A DNA stretch of 64,000 nucleotides from NCBI GenBank assembly GCA_007449985.2, contig VIIQ02000006.1, positions 248,001 through 312,000 on the forward strand. Direction: 5' to 3'. Under the pieces are notes generated by a model. The model did not search any database and was not told the origin of the DNA. It saw only the letters and a program-made list of their open reading frames with translations. Source of the stretch: Desmodesmus armatus (Eukaryota > Chlorophyta > Chlorophyceae > Sphaeropleales > Scenedesmaceae). The position numbers and the translations under genes are program-made. Positions 20,257 to 31,310 of the stretch are shown one piece after another (within the stretch, counting starts at the first letter, position 1; every line of letters begins with the position of its first letter).

Positions 20257-23200
20257 GGAAAGCCAGAGGCGGACTATGCTGGAGACTCGAGACACGAGGC
20301 TTTATACCAGCAAACTCTGGCCTGGCAGCCGATTACCGATAGTCGTGGATCATACCTTCACCCTCGTCCAACGTGTGCCCAGGGTCGGGCGCTGCTTCCA
20401 TGACGGACGAAAAAAAGCGAAAATGTAAAAAATGCGGGAGAATTGCGTTCTCAAGCATTTTTGTTGAGAGACTGTTCTCGCCCCTGCCAGCTGCAGCTTT
20501 CCCGCTTTGGCGCGATGACGCGTACCTTCTTATGAACGGGTAAGCCTATGTGGAACATGCGTGCATTGCCGACAGTGTACTGACAAGCAGGTTGCTGAGC
20601 CGGACACAGCGTCCCTTTGATCACTTAGCGAACACAGGCGTTCTTGTGTGGCACTTGCACACTTGCTGAATAGCAGTGCTCGCACCAGGTCTGCCGATCC
20701 AGGTGATGCAGCCAGAGAACAAGTCAACAGCGATGGCACAACAACAGATGCAGCTGATGCAGCTGATGCAGACGCGCGCCATGGCACAATGCTGTTGCCA
20801 ACGGCTTCTCTGACAGCAGCAGTGTCCTGAGTGATTGAACGGCAGCCTGTTTTTCTACAGCGCGGTGTATGTCACAGTAGGCCAGCAGTTTCCTGCACTG
20901 GTGCAGCTAGAACCAGGATGGTGTGAGGCAACACGCCAATCAGTGGTGCTTGCTGCATAGATGCCTGTTGCTTCACAGGTGTACTTGCGACATATTGATT
21001 ATGTGCTGGCCTTCAGGCCCAGGCAGTGTGCTCAGCTGCAGTGCTTCTGTTGGTGCACAGCAGTGCACAACAGTGCACAACAGTGCACAAAAAGGGAACA
21101 GCCTTGCTCAGGATCACTATATCATATTGATTTCTGTGCTGACCCAGTAAAGTCATACTGTCACACATCAGCATGATGCTGTGTACATCAGTGGGGGCTA
21201 CCAGCAGCTGGTGAGTTAAACATTCAAGGAGGTGTCAGGAACCTGGCGGCAGCAAGCAGCAGTCAACAGCAGCGGTGCATCAGCCGCCTGTGCTGGGTTT
21301 CTTGCTGGTTTGCCATGCATCTGTGCTCCAGCTTAAATTGCACAGGGTCGTGTCTTGATGGACATTGCTGGCTGGGTTGCAAGACAATTGCAATGGTACG
21401 CAAACGTTGCAGGTAAACAGTCGGTGTCTGGCTCTGATTGAGCAAGTCACACCAGTGTGCATGGCGGCAGCAATCTATTGCTTGTCACAAGGTTACATGG
21501 AGCTGAATTATATGCATCAACAGATAGACACCTTTGTGCAGTTTCTGATGGCACTCCCTTTACTTTTGGCAAAGCCACAGTGGGTTGAATCAAGTGGCTT
21601 TTTTCTTCCTTCTTGTTGAGCTCAGCCTTCCTTTGCTTGGAACATCAACTTCAAGTGTTACATGAACCGCCAACACAAATGCAACGTGCCAGGCAAGAAC
21701 ACAGGCATGAGCACAAGGCAGACTGTATGTCTAGCAGGTTCCAGGCAGCATGACTGATCAGTCCATCAGCAGCCAATGCTCAGCTCAGGTGCACATAACA
21801 ATGCGGCTGCGCCAGCCTCAGGAGCATGCATCTTCTTCACACGTTGATGCTCTGTGCCGCACACGCAAACAGTGTCGCACCCATAAAGCCTCAAAAGGCG
21901 CACAGTATGAGGGCAGCTTGCGTGTGCTTCCGCACGCGTCCTCTCACCAATGCAGACGCCTTGGCACATCCTCACAGGCATGCATGTGCTGCATGGCTTG
22001 CACACATGTGCGGACACCATGCGGATGTTGCACTTTGGTGCCCTTCCAAAGAAGATCAACTCAACGCCCGCTGCTTTCAACCACTAAGCTGGCTCAGCCA
22101 CAGCATAGCACTGCGTCCGCTGCCATGCTTGGTGGCATGGATAGAGATGTGGCAGCAGAGTGGGAAGTATGATTTCAACTCGCGCACCCAACACCAGCAA
22201 AATGCTTCTGAACATGCGCCCAGCAATAGATAGGTGCATGGCTGCTGCCATGTGCGTTACACGCCGCTCACTGTACGCACTGCGAGTGCCACGCACTGCA
22301 GGCTGCAGCACAGTGCTACCTGACAACCAACTGTGCAGACACAGCTGGACAGATCAACAACAGCATCCATTCATACATGTGAGAAACAACTTCCAAGGCC
22401 TTCAACCATGGCCCTCAGGCCTGAATGCTCACCAGCCTGAGGCTGGCAGCAGCCCATGCACACAAGACCATCTGGGGGCAGGCGCGATCAGGCCTGAGCT
22501 TTTAAGCCGCACACACACAATCAGTACCTGAAAAGTTCACGCCTTTCACAGCCGCATCATGCCATGGAGAGAGGTGGGGTGCCTTTGTAGTTTCGTGGGG
22601 TTAGTTGCCAGGCGAGCTGCAGTGCGCGCTTAGCACTTGCTCTTCTTCCAGAACCCCTTCTTGCCGTCGTAGCAGCACCAGTTGTTCTCAAACCTGTTGT
22701 CGAAATAGTAGTAGAAGTAGTCGTATCTGGGGCTGTAGCCCTTCCAGGAGTCGTAGCGCCTCCCATTCCTCTCGCAATGCCACTTCTTGCCACCGTGGTG
22801 GCCACCATGGTGGCCACCGTGGTGGCCACCATGGCCATGATGGTTGGACATGAGGCCGCGGGAGGCAGCGCCCTCGGTGCCCGCACCAGCCTGGGCCAGG
22901 GGCTGGCCAGGCACTCGTTGGTGGCGATGATGGCCAGCAGGACCAGCGCCAGCAGGACAGAAGACTTGAACGCCATGATGACGGGCAGGGGAGCAGGCCT
23001 GCAGGGTGGGAGGGCGAGCGGGGTGACAAGGGAAGGACAGGAAAGGGCACTGCTTGAGCTGTTGCATTGATGGGCAGGTGCTCAAACAGGAGAGCCCACC
23101 TCTCATGGGGTTGGCTTGCTTGCTTGAGAAGCTTGAGAAGCATTGCACATGTGCTGTACAGTTTGTGGGGCAGCGTGATTGCAGCGCAGCACAACAGCTC

Positions 23201-23848
23201 ATGCATGAGCCTGCACTCAGCTGGTTGCCCACATGTCATGCTCTACGTACACTAGCGTACGGTGTGGTGATGGGCCTGGTTGTGCATGCATTACGTCTGC
23301 TGGCATACCAGTAGTAACCCTGCGGCATCACCCTGCTTGATGCGAGACCGCTGCTGCGCAGTGTGCTGATGCGAGCAACTGGGCGGGCACTCTTACAAGG
23401 GTGCACCTGTGTTTGTGCGGTTCCACACAGTTCGACACAGGCACAATGCTGCATGCTGCTGTATTCTGTGCGTGCTGCACTTGGGCTCACCTTTGGGGCG
23501 GACTTGGCAGGGTAGGGTCTGGCGTTGGAGGAAGCTACCTGCGGTGTGGGTGGGTTGGAGAGCAGGAGACAGGGCAGATGAATGAAAGGCACGGAGGGCC
23601 AAGCTGGTTTCATGGTTCAAAGGTGACCCGAGCTGAGAACGTTGCTTGACAGCGTGGTCACACGGATGCTGCAGGGCTGATGTCTCTGTTCATGCATGCT
23701 GTGTAGCAACTGCGCGACTGCCACCCTGTGCGCGAACACCGTTCAAGCTTTGTGAAAGCTGCTGCAGTAACAAAACCTAGTTTTCAGTGCGCACAGTGCA
23801 ATGCGCACGTGCAGAACATGGGCTCACCGGATGGCACGGAGGGCGTCA
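20257..23848. repeat. Segmental repeat unit 1 (about 3.6 kb)
   Basis: The unit starts with a conserved block (GAAGCCAGAGGCGGACTATG) and continues through a decayed V-ATPase e exon 3 remnant near 20697 and a shared block at 21650-22260. It then carries a secreted-peptide gene copy (minus strand, 22630-22976) and ends with a conserved flank at 23480-23840. The next units repeat this order. Confidence 0.85.
22630..22976 (-). pseudogene. Secreted Cys/Tyr-rich peptide, copy A (frameshifted)
   Basis: This copy is nearly identical to copy B at 25692-26039. It begins MAFKSSVLLALVLLAIIA, a clear signal peptide ending near ECLAS. One G is missing from the run in GCCAGGGGCTGG (four G against five in copy B), so the frame breaks right after the signal peptide. 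The downstream frame is otherwise intact, with the His/Gly-rich repeat and the C...CC...C ending FWKKSKC. The gene is 347 bases against 348 in copy B. It is either a recent pseudogene or an assembly error in a G-run. A TTACA (TGTAA on the gene strand) lies at 22257-22261. Confidence 0.7.
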
Positions 23849-26839
23849 GGGAAGCCAGAGGCGGACTATGCTGGAGACTCGAGACACGAGGCTTTATACC
23901 AGCAAAATCTGGCCTTGCAGCCGATTACCAATAGTCGTGGATCATACCTTCACCCTCGTCCAACGTGTGCCCAAAGGGGCCCAGGGTCGGGCGCTGCTTC
24001 CATGACGGACGAAAAAAAGCGAAAATGTGAAACATGCGGGTGAGTTGCGTTCACAAGCATTGTTGCCGAGGGACTGTTCTGGCCCCTGCCAGCTGCAGCT
24101 TTCCCGCTTTGGCGCGATGACGCGTATCTTCTCATGAACGGGTAAGCCTATGTGGAACATGCGTGCATTGCCGACAGCGTACTGACAAGAAGGTTGCTGA
24201 GCCGGACACAGGGCGTCCCTTTGGTTACTTAGCGAACACAGGCGTTCTTGTGTGGCACTTGCACACTTGCTGAATAGCAGTGCTCGCACCAGGTCTGCCG
24301 ATCCAGGTGATACAGCCAGAGAACAAGTCAACAGCGATGGCACAACAACAGATGCAGCTGATGCAGCAGATGCAGCTGATGCAGACGCGCGCCATGGCAC
24401 AATGCTGTTGCCAACGGCTTCTCTGACAGCAGCAGTGCCCTGAGTGATTGAAAGGCAGCCTGTTTTTCTACAGCGCGGTGTACGTCACAGCAGGCCAGCA
24501 GTTTCCTGCACTGGTGCAGCTAGAACCAGGGTGGTGTGAAACACGCCAATTTGGTGCTTGCTGCATAGGTGCCTGTTGCTTCACAAATGTACTTGCGACG
24601 TATTGATTATGTGCTGCCCTTCAGGAAAGGGGAACAGCCTTGCACAGCTCAACATCACTATCACAATGTCTGTGCTGGCCCAGGATGGTAGATATGCTGT
24701 TTATACACCCAGAACTTTATGCGGTGTACATCAGTAGTGGCTGCCAGCAGCTGTTGAGCATGACATACCGGGAGGGTTCAGGAGCCTCCTGCTTCGGAAG
24801 CATGCTGCCACATCATAACCTTGCCGTGCCCACCACCAGCTAACAGCAGCGGTGCACCAGCCGCCTATCTAGCGCCAGGCTGCTTTGCTGTGTGTTGGTG
24901 TCTGCAGCCATATATGCTGTGCCTTGAAGGGCATTGGCTGGGTTGTGTGCACACATGCAAAGTTTGCTGGGACGCCAACTTTGCTGGAAACATGTCGGCG
25001 TCTGCCTCTGAACGAGCAAGTCCCACCAGCATGCATGGCGGGAGCAACTGATGGCAATCAACTTCAAGTGTTACATGACCTGCCAACACAAATGCAACGT
25101 GCCAGGCAGGAACACAGGCATGAGTTCAAGGCAGACTGTATGTCTAGCAGGTTCCAGGCAGCATGACTGATCAGTCCATCAGCACCAGATGCTCAGCTCA
25201 GGTGCAAATAACAAAGCACGCGTACTCACACAAATGCAGACGCCTTGGCACATCCTCACAGGCATGCATGTGCTGCATGGCTTGCACACATGTGCGGACA
25301 CCATGCGGATGTTGCACTTTGGTGCCCTTCCAAAGAAGATCAACTCAACGCCCGCTGCTTTCAACCACTAAGCTGGCTCAGCCACGGCATAGCACTGCGT
25401 CCGCTGCCATGCTTGGTGGCATGGATAGAGATGTGGCAGCAGAGCGGGAAGTATGATTTCAAGTCGCGCACCCAACACCAGCAAAATGCTTCTGAACATG
25501 CGCCCAGCAATAGATAGGTGCATGGCTGCTGCCATGTGCGTTACACGCCGCTGACTGTACGCACTGCGAGTGACTGCAGCACAGTGCTACCTGACAGCCA
25601 ACTGTGCAGACAAAGCTGGACAGATCAACAATGTGCCTTGACAAACGGCATCCATCTATACATGTGAGAAAACAACTTCTGCAGTGCGCGCTTAGCACTT
25701 GGTCTTCTTCCAGAACCCCTTCTTGCCGTCGTAGCAGCACCAGTTGTTGTCAAACTTGTTGTCGAAATAGTAGTAGAAGTAGTCGTATCTGGGGCTGTAG
25801 CCCTTCCAGGAGTCGTAGCGCCTCCCATTCCTCTCGCAATGCCACTTCTTGCCACCGTGGTGGCCACCGTGGTGGCCACCGTGGTGGCCACCATGGCCAT
25901 GATGGTTGGACATGAGGCCGCGGGAGGCAGCGCCCTCGGTGCCCGCACCAGCCTGGGCCAGGGGGCTGGCCAGGCACTCGTTGGTGGCGATGATGGCCAG
26001 CAGGACCAGCGCCAGCAGGACAGAAGACTTGAACGCCATGATGACGGGCAGGGGAGCAGGCCTGCAGGGTGGGAGGGCGAGCGGGGTGACAAGGGAAGGA
26101 CAGGAAAGGGCACTGCTTGAGCTGTTGCATTGATGGGCAGGTGCTCAAACAGGAGAGCCCACCTCTCATGGGGTTGGTTTGCTTGCTTGAGAAGCTTGAG
26201 AAGCATTGTTTGTGGGGCAGCGTGAATGCATGCTCTAAACACACTAGCGTGTGGTGTTGCGATAGACCTGGTTGTGCATGCATTACGTCTGCTGGCATAC
26301 CAGTAGAAACCCTGCGGCGTCACCTCCTGCATGATGCAAGACTGCTGGTGTGCAGTGTGCTGATGCCAGCAACAACGCCTGTGCTGGGCGGGCATTCTTA
26401 CAATGGTGCACCGGTGTCTGTCCCCTTCCACACAGTTCGACACGGGCACAATGCTGCATATCTGCATAGTGTGATGCATGCATGCTGCTGTACATGTACC
26501 CTGTGCGTGCTGCACTCAGCGCACGGGGCTCACCTTTGGGGATAACTTGGCAGGGTAGGGTCTGGCGTTGGAGGAAGCTGCCTGCAGTGTGGGTGGGTTG
26601 GTGAGTAGGGGACAACTGAGAACGTTGCCTGACAGGGTGCTCTCACGGATGCTGCAGGGCATGCAAGCTGATGTCTCTGTTCATGCATGCTGTTTAGCAA
26701 CTGCGCGACTGCCACCCTGTGCGCGAACACCGTTCAAGCTTTGTGAAAGCTGCTGCAGTAACAAAACCTAGTTTTCAGTGCGCACAGTGCAATGCGCACG
26801 TGCAGTACATGGGCTCACCGGATGGTACGGAGGGCGTCA
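23849..26839. repeat. Segmental repeat unit 2 (about 3.0 kb)
   Basis: The block order is the same as in unit 1. The start block is at 23849, the V-ATPase e remnant near 24300, and the GAAAGGGGAACAGC 3' UTR block near 24625. The shared block is at 25070-25550, peptide copy B at 25692-26039, and the closing flank at 26530-26830. Large parts match unit 1 nearly base for base, including the peptide gene and about 100 bases upstream of it, which points to recent duplication or gene conversion. Confidence 0.85.
25692..26039 (-). CDS. Secreted His/Gly- and Tyr-rich four-Cys peptide, copy B
   Basis: This is an intact single-exon gene of 115 residues. Residues 1-25 are a strong signal peptide (hydrophobic core LLALVLLAIIA, likely cleavage after ECLAS). 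A propeptide-like stretch rich in Ala and Gly follows, and then a HGHGGHHGGHHGGHHGG repeat that could bind metal. The basic, aromatic C-terminal domain has Cys in WHCERN, a CC pair in NNWCCYDGKK and a terminal KTKC. Tyr is concentrated in YDYFYYYFDN. A pyrimidine-rich CAG just before the ATG may be a 5' UTR splice acceptor. A TTACA (TGTAA on the gene strand) lies at 25541-25545, 147 bases after the stop. I do not recognise the family. An extracellular or cell-wall role is inferred only from the signal peptide and composition. Confidence 0.75.
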   Translation of the reverse strand: MAFKSSVLLALVLLAIIATNECLASPLAQAGAGTEGAASRGLMSNHHGHGGHHGGHHGGHHGGKKWHCERNGRRYDSWKGYSPRYDYFYYYFDNKFDNNWCCYDGKKGFWKKTKC

Positions 26840-29800
26840 GGGAAGCCAGAGGCGGACTATGCTGGAGACTCGAGACACGAGGCTTTATACCAGCAAAATC
26901 TGGCCTTGCAGCCGATTACCAATGGTCGCGGGTCATACCTTCACCCTCGTCCAACGTGTGCCCAAAGGGGCCTAGGGTTTGGGGCGCTGCTTCTATGACG
27001 GACAAAAAGGAAAAAATGCGACAAACGCGAAGAAATGCGTTCTTAAGAAGTGTTGTTAAGAGACTGTTCTGGCCCCTGCCAGCTGCAGTTTTCCCCGCTT
27101 CGGCGCGATGACGCGTACCTTCGAATTCGTATCAACGGGTAAGCCTATGTGAAACATGCGTGCATTGACGACAGTGTACTGACAAGCAAGTTGCTGAGCC
27201 GGACACAGCGTCCCTTTGATGATGTGCGCGATCACAGGCGTTCCTGTGTGGCACTTGCACACTTGCTGAATAGCAGTGCTTGCACCAGGTCTGCCGATCC
27301 AGGTGATACAGCCAGGGAACAAGTCAACAGCGATGGCACAACATGCAGCTGCACAGCAACAGCCGGAGCTGCTGATAACAGATGCAGATGCAGGTGATGC
27401 AGACGCGTGCCATGGCACAATACTGTTGCCAACGGCGTCTCCGACAGCAGCAGTGCCTGGGGTAGTTTTGAGACAGCTGTGTTTGATCAAGGTGTGGGAT
27501 GTGTCACAGTAGGCCAGCAGCCCCCTTCACTGGTGCAGGGCACCACCATCCGACAGTGTTCTTTTGGGGGCTGGCACAATCTTGCTGGTAACCAGTTGGT
27601 ACTTGCCTCAGGCAAGTCTGAATGATTCAGAGGGGCCACGTCACAGTAGCGTGCATGGCGGGAGCAACATTTGGATTTTCTGCTTGTGATAAGGTTGCAT
27701 GGATCAGAATGACATGCAGCAACGGCTATCCGCCTTTGTGCAGTAGCATTGATGGTGGCGCCCCCTTTATTCCCAGCAAAGCCGCAATGACTTCAACTCA
27801 GTGGTTGCCTCATCCCTTCTTCTTGGCCTTTCTCCCTTTGCTGGGAACATCAACTTCATGTGTTACACGAACCACCAACAAAATTGCAACGTGCCAGGCA
27901 AAAATGCAGGCCTGAACACAAGGGCAACTGCAGGTGCACCAGATTCCAGGCATGCATGAGGGATCAGACCATCAGCACCAGATGCTCAGCCCTGGTGTAC
28001 AATTAGGGGTTGTGCCAGCCTCATGTGCAAGTGTACTCTGTACACAACGTGATGTTGCGCTGTGCCAAACACGCATCCGCCATTGAACCCCTGAAAAGCC
28101 TCAAAAAGCCAACAGTATGAGGCTCACACAATGACAGTGCATGCATGCTTGCGCAAGCGCGGTTGCATAAATGAAGATGCACATGCACACACGCTAATAG
28201 CACACACGCTGCGCTGGCCCACTGCGCTGCTCCCATGCTAACAGTTGCTTGGCCACTGGCAAAGATGCACATGTGGCAGCAGAACATGATATAATACAAC
28301 CCGCGCACGCCATACAAGCACTATGCTTCTGAGCTTCATGATGCGCATGATGCGCCCAGCGACCTAATGTATAGCTGCTGCCATGTGCGTTGCACGATGC
28401 ACATTGCAACACAGTGCTACCTGACAACCGGTTGTGCAGACTAAAGCTTGACAAATTAACATCATGCCTCAACAAATGGCATCCACATATACATGGGATA
28501 TTATCTACTGCCAAGCCTTCAACCATGGCCTTGTCAGGCCTGCATGCTCGCCAGCACGCGGCTGGCAGCAGCTCATCATGTGTGCAGCACACTGTGGCAC
28601 AAGCCCATCTAGCGGCAGGCAAGGTCAGGCCTCAGCCACACGGGTACACACGTTTCTCCACCGATCACACGGGCCGCATCGTGCCATGGGGAGGGGAGGG
28701 GTGCTTTATAGCCTTGGGAGGGAGTGCTAGGCGAGTTGAGGTGCACGCTCAGCAAGAGCTCTTGCTCCAGTCCCACTTCTTCTTGTGGGAGATGTAGCAG
28801 CACCACCAGTTGTCGTACTTATACTTGCGAGGGTACCACTTTACTTTCCAATAGCAATACTTCTCATGGTTGTGCTTGAGGCCACGGGATGCCACGCCCT
28901 CAGTAACAGCACCAGCCTGGGCCAGGGGGCTGGCCAGGCACTCGTTGGTGGCGATGATGGCCAGCAGGACCAGCGCCAGCAGGACGGAGGACTTGAACGC
29001 CATTATGACGGGGAGGGAGCAGGCCTGCAGGGTGGGAGGGCGAGCGGGTTGAACGGTGACGGAAACACACAAGCCAGGTACTACCTGCTGCTAGTAGCAG
29101 CAGGGGGAGGTCACTGCGGCAGTGACTCTGGTGGTTGGGAAGGCACTGCCTGGACCTTCAGCATTGATGGGCAGATGCTCCAACATGAGAGCTGATCTTT
29201 GTTAGGGTTTGCTTCGGTGAGAAAGAGTGCACAGTTTATGGGGCAGCATGATTGCAGCTCAGCACGACAGCCCATGCATGTGCCTGCATTCAGCTGGTTG
29301 ACCAGGGCTCGCTGTGCAAACATCAACATGCGGTGTTTGCGCTAGAGCTGGGCATGCAGGCACTGTGGTTGCTGGCGTAGTGACGCTGCGCAGCCGCCTG
29401 CGGCAGCATACGTGCATCGTGCAAGACTGCTGGTGTGCATTTTGCAAACGCGAGCAGCAATGCATGTTCTGGCCGGGCGCACTTACAAGAGTGACGCACC
29501 GTCTGTTCATGTTGGAATGTCTACAGTTTGATACATGCATGATGCCCCATGTCTACACAGTTCGATGCAAGCGTACTGCCCCTGTGATGCACGTGCTGCA
29601 CATGGGCTCACCTGTTGGGCGCACTTGGCAGGGTAGGGTCTGGCGTTGGAGGAAGTTGCCTGCAGCATGGGTGGGTTGGTGAGCAGGAAGTGAAGCAAGC
29701 AAAATGAAAGGGAGGGTCAAGGCTGGCTTGCAATCAATTAACTGATGGTGGGCAGGTGGCCCGAACGTGGCTTGACAGGGTGCTTGCTCAGACGCTGCAT

Positions 29801-29975
29801 GGCATGATGCCTCGGGCCTCGGTGCTGCATGCTTTGTAGCGACGGATGCCGCCCAAGATGGCCTTTGTTGCAGTGCGCCAACATTGTTCATGCCTGATGA
29901 AACCTCAACCTATTTTCATTACGCACAGTGCGATGCGCTCGTGCAGTTTATGGGCTCACCGGATGGTACGGAAGG
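26840..29975. repeat. Segmental repeat unit 3 (about 3.1 kb)
   Basis: This unit shares the order of units 1 and 2 but is more diverged. The start block is at 26840, the V-ATPase e remnant near 27300, the shared block near 27850-28000, peptide copy C at 28749-29003, and the closing flank near 29590-29670. Confidence 0.8.
28749..29003 (-). CDS. Secreted Trp/Tyr/Lys-rich four-Cys peptide, copy C
   Basis: This is an intact gene of 84 residues. The signal peptide is identical to copies A and B, while the mature part is strongly diverged. The His/Gly repeat is absent, and the C-terminal domain is YCYWKVKWYPRKYKY, NWWCCYISHKKKW and a final SKSSC. The order of cysteines (single C, CC pair, terminal C) and the aromatic, basic character are kept, although few other residues are. 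This pattern suggests selection on a disulfide framework. The CAG before the ATG seen in copy B is present here too. The function is unknown. Confidence 0.72.
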   Translation of the reverse strand: MAFKSSVLLALVLLAIIATNECLASPLAQAGAVTEGVASRGLKHNHEKYCYWKVKWYPRKYKYDNWWCCYISHKKKWDWSKSSC

Positions 29976-31310
29976 GGGGCAAGAGGGCGGACGATGCTGA
30001 AGACTCAATGCACGAGGCTTTATACGAGCAACTCTGGCGTTCAAGTCAGTTACCACCGGTCGAAGGTCGTCTCCTCAACGTCTCCTCCAACGTGTGCCCA
30101 AAGGCGCCTGGGGTTGGAGGCGCTGCTTCGATCATCGGATGCATCTGGCACGCACAAAACAACGCGCACACGCCTTGCGTTCTCAAGAAGTGTTGGTGAG
30201 ATGTTGTTCTGGCCCCTACCAGCTGCGGTATCCTCTCCTTGGCGCTATAACGCCCTTCGTACCAACCGTTGAGCCGTTGGACGGGCAGGGTTTAGGTGGG
30301 TCCGCAACTGACAAGCAGGTGGCTCAGCCGTGCACAACGTCCTTTGTCCCTGCGCTCCTGTGTGGCGTTTGCACACTTGCTGGTTAGAGGTGCAGCACAG
30401 CGGTGTTCGCACCAGGGGGCACCCAGACCTATGGTGTTTGTCTCAGAACCTGACAAGCACTGCATGATGCGCATACTCCAGGAAATGCCCACCAATCTGC
30501 CAACCAGCAGGGACGCGCACACATGCGCATCCATGTGTTGCTGTCCGTCCGGGCCGCATGGAGGCGGGTTCCTTCAACAAGCGACTCTTCCTTCCCAAGT
30601 GAACTTATTTTAAAGGTAAGCCCATGCAAATGCCCTGGCAGTGCGCACAGCAGGTTTAAAGTGGTCCACTATCCTGCGTACCCCCGGGCCCTGTTGACTT
30701 GCACCAGCACACCGGCATCGTCAACGTGCATCACAAGTACACTTTCATCAATGGTCACGCTTGCCCATCACGAGCTAGCCAGTACGGCAGTGCATGCAAC
30801 TGGCCCAAGAAATGCAGCTGACATCATATGCATGCATGTTCAAGCCTACAGCACGTATCACAAGCACCTGCCCAGCAGCACCCCAGCTCAGGAAGTGCCC
30901 TGCCAACCACCGTGTCAACTGCCGCAGTGACCCATCCAGCTGCTCTCTGCTTCTGTTCGTCCATCCCTTGGCCACCCCTGGTCAACCCTCTCGCCCTGCC
31001 AACCCGCAGGCCTGATCCTCCGAGGCCCCGCCACCGTGGCGTTAAAGTTCTTGGTCCTGCTGGTGCTGGTCCTGCTGGCCATCATTGCCACCACTTGGCA
31101 AGTGCCTGGCCAGCCCCCTCCGAGGCACAGGCTACCACTGAGGTTACTGAGGGCACGGCTGCCCGTGGCCTGATCATGAACAAGTGGTGGTGTGAGAAGG
31201 GGGGCAGGTGCTACGAGTCTGTTCTTGGGCCTACAGCAGCAGGTACCAGTACTACTACCACAAGGTCTTGAGGTATTGGTGCTGCTACAACTTCCAAGCA
31301 GGAGGGGTGG
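29976..31310. repeat. Segmental repeat unit 4 (partial, rearranged)
   Basis: The start block is recognisable but decayed (GGGCGGACGATGCTGAAGACTC, then ACGAGGCTTTATAC, near 29985-30020). The unit ends in a copy of the peptide gene turned to the plus strand, so an inversion accompanied or followed the duplication. Confidence 0.6.
31036..31305 (+). pseudogene. Secreted four-Cys peptide, copy D (decayed, inverted)
   Basis: The plus strand carries a relative of the peptide genes. The start codon is GTG in place of ATG, followed by ALKFLVLLVLVLLAIIATT, which matches the shared signal peptide. A frameshift lies near 31095, then ATTEVTEGTAARGLIMN matches the propeptide, followed by WWCEKGGRCYES. A second frameshift leads to YQYYYHK and YWCCYNF. 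The lost start and at least two frameshifts argue for a pseudogene, but the CC motif and Tyr cluster are still visible. A TGTAA at 31627-31631 could be its old polyadenylation signal. Confidence 0.6.
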
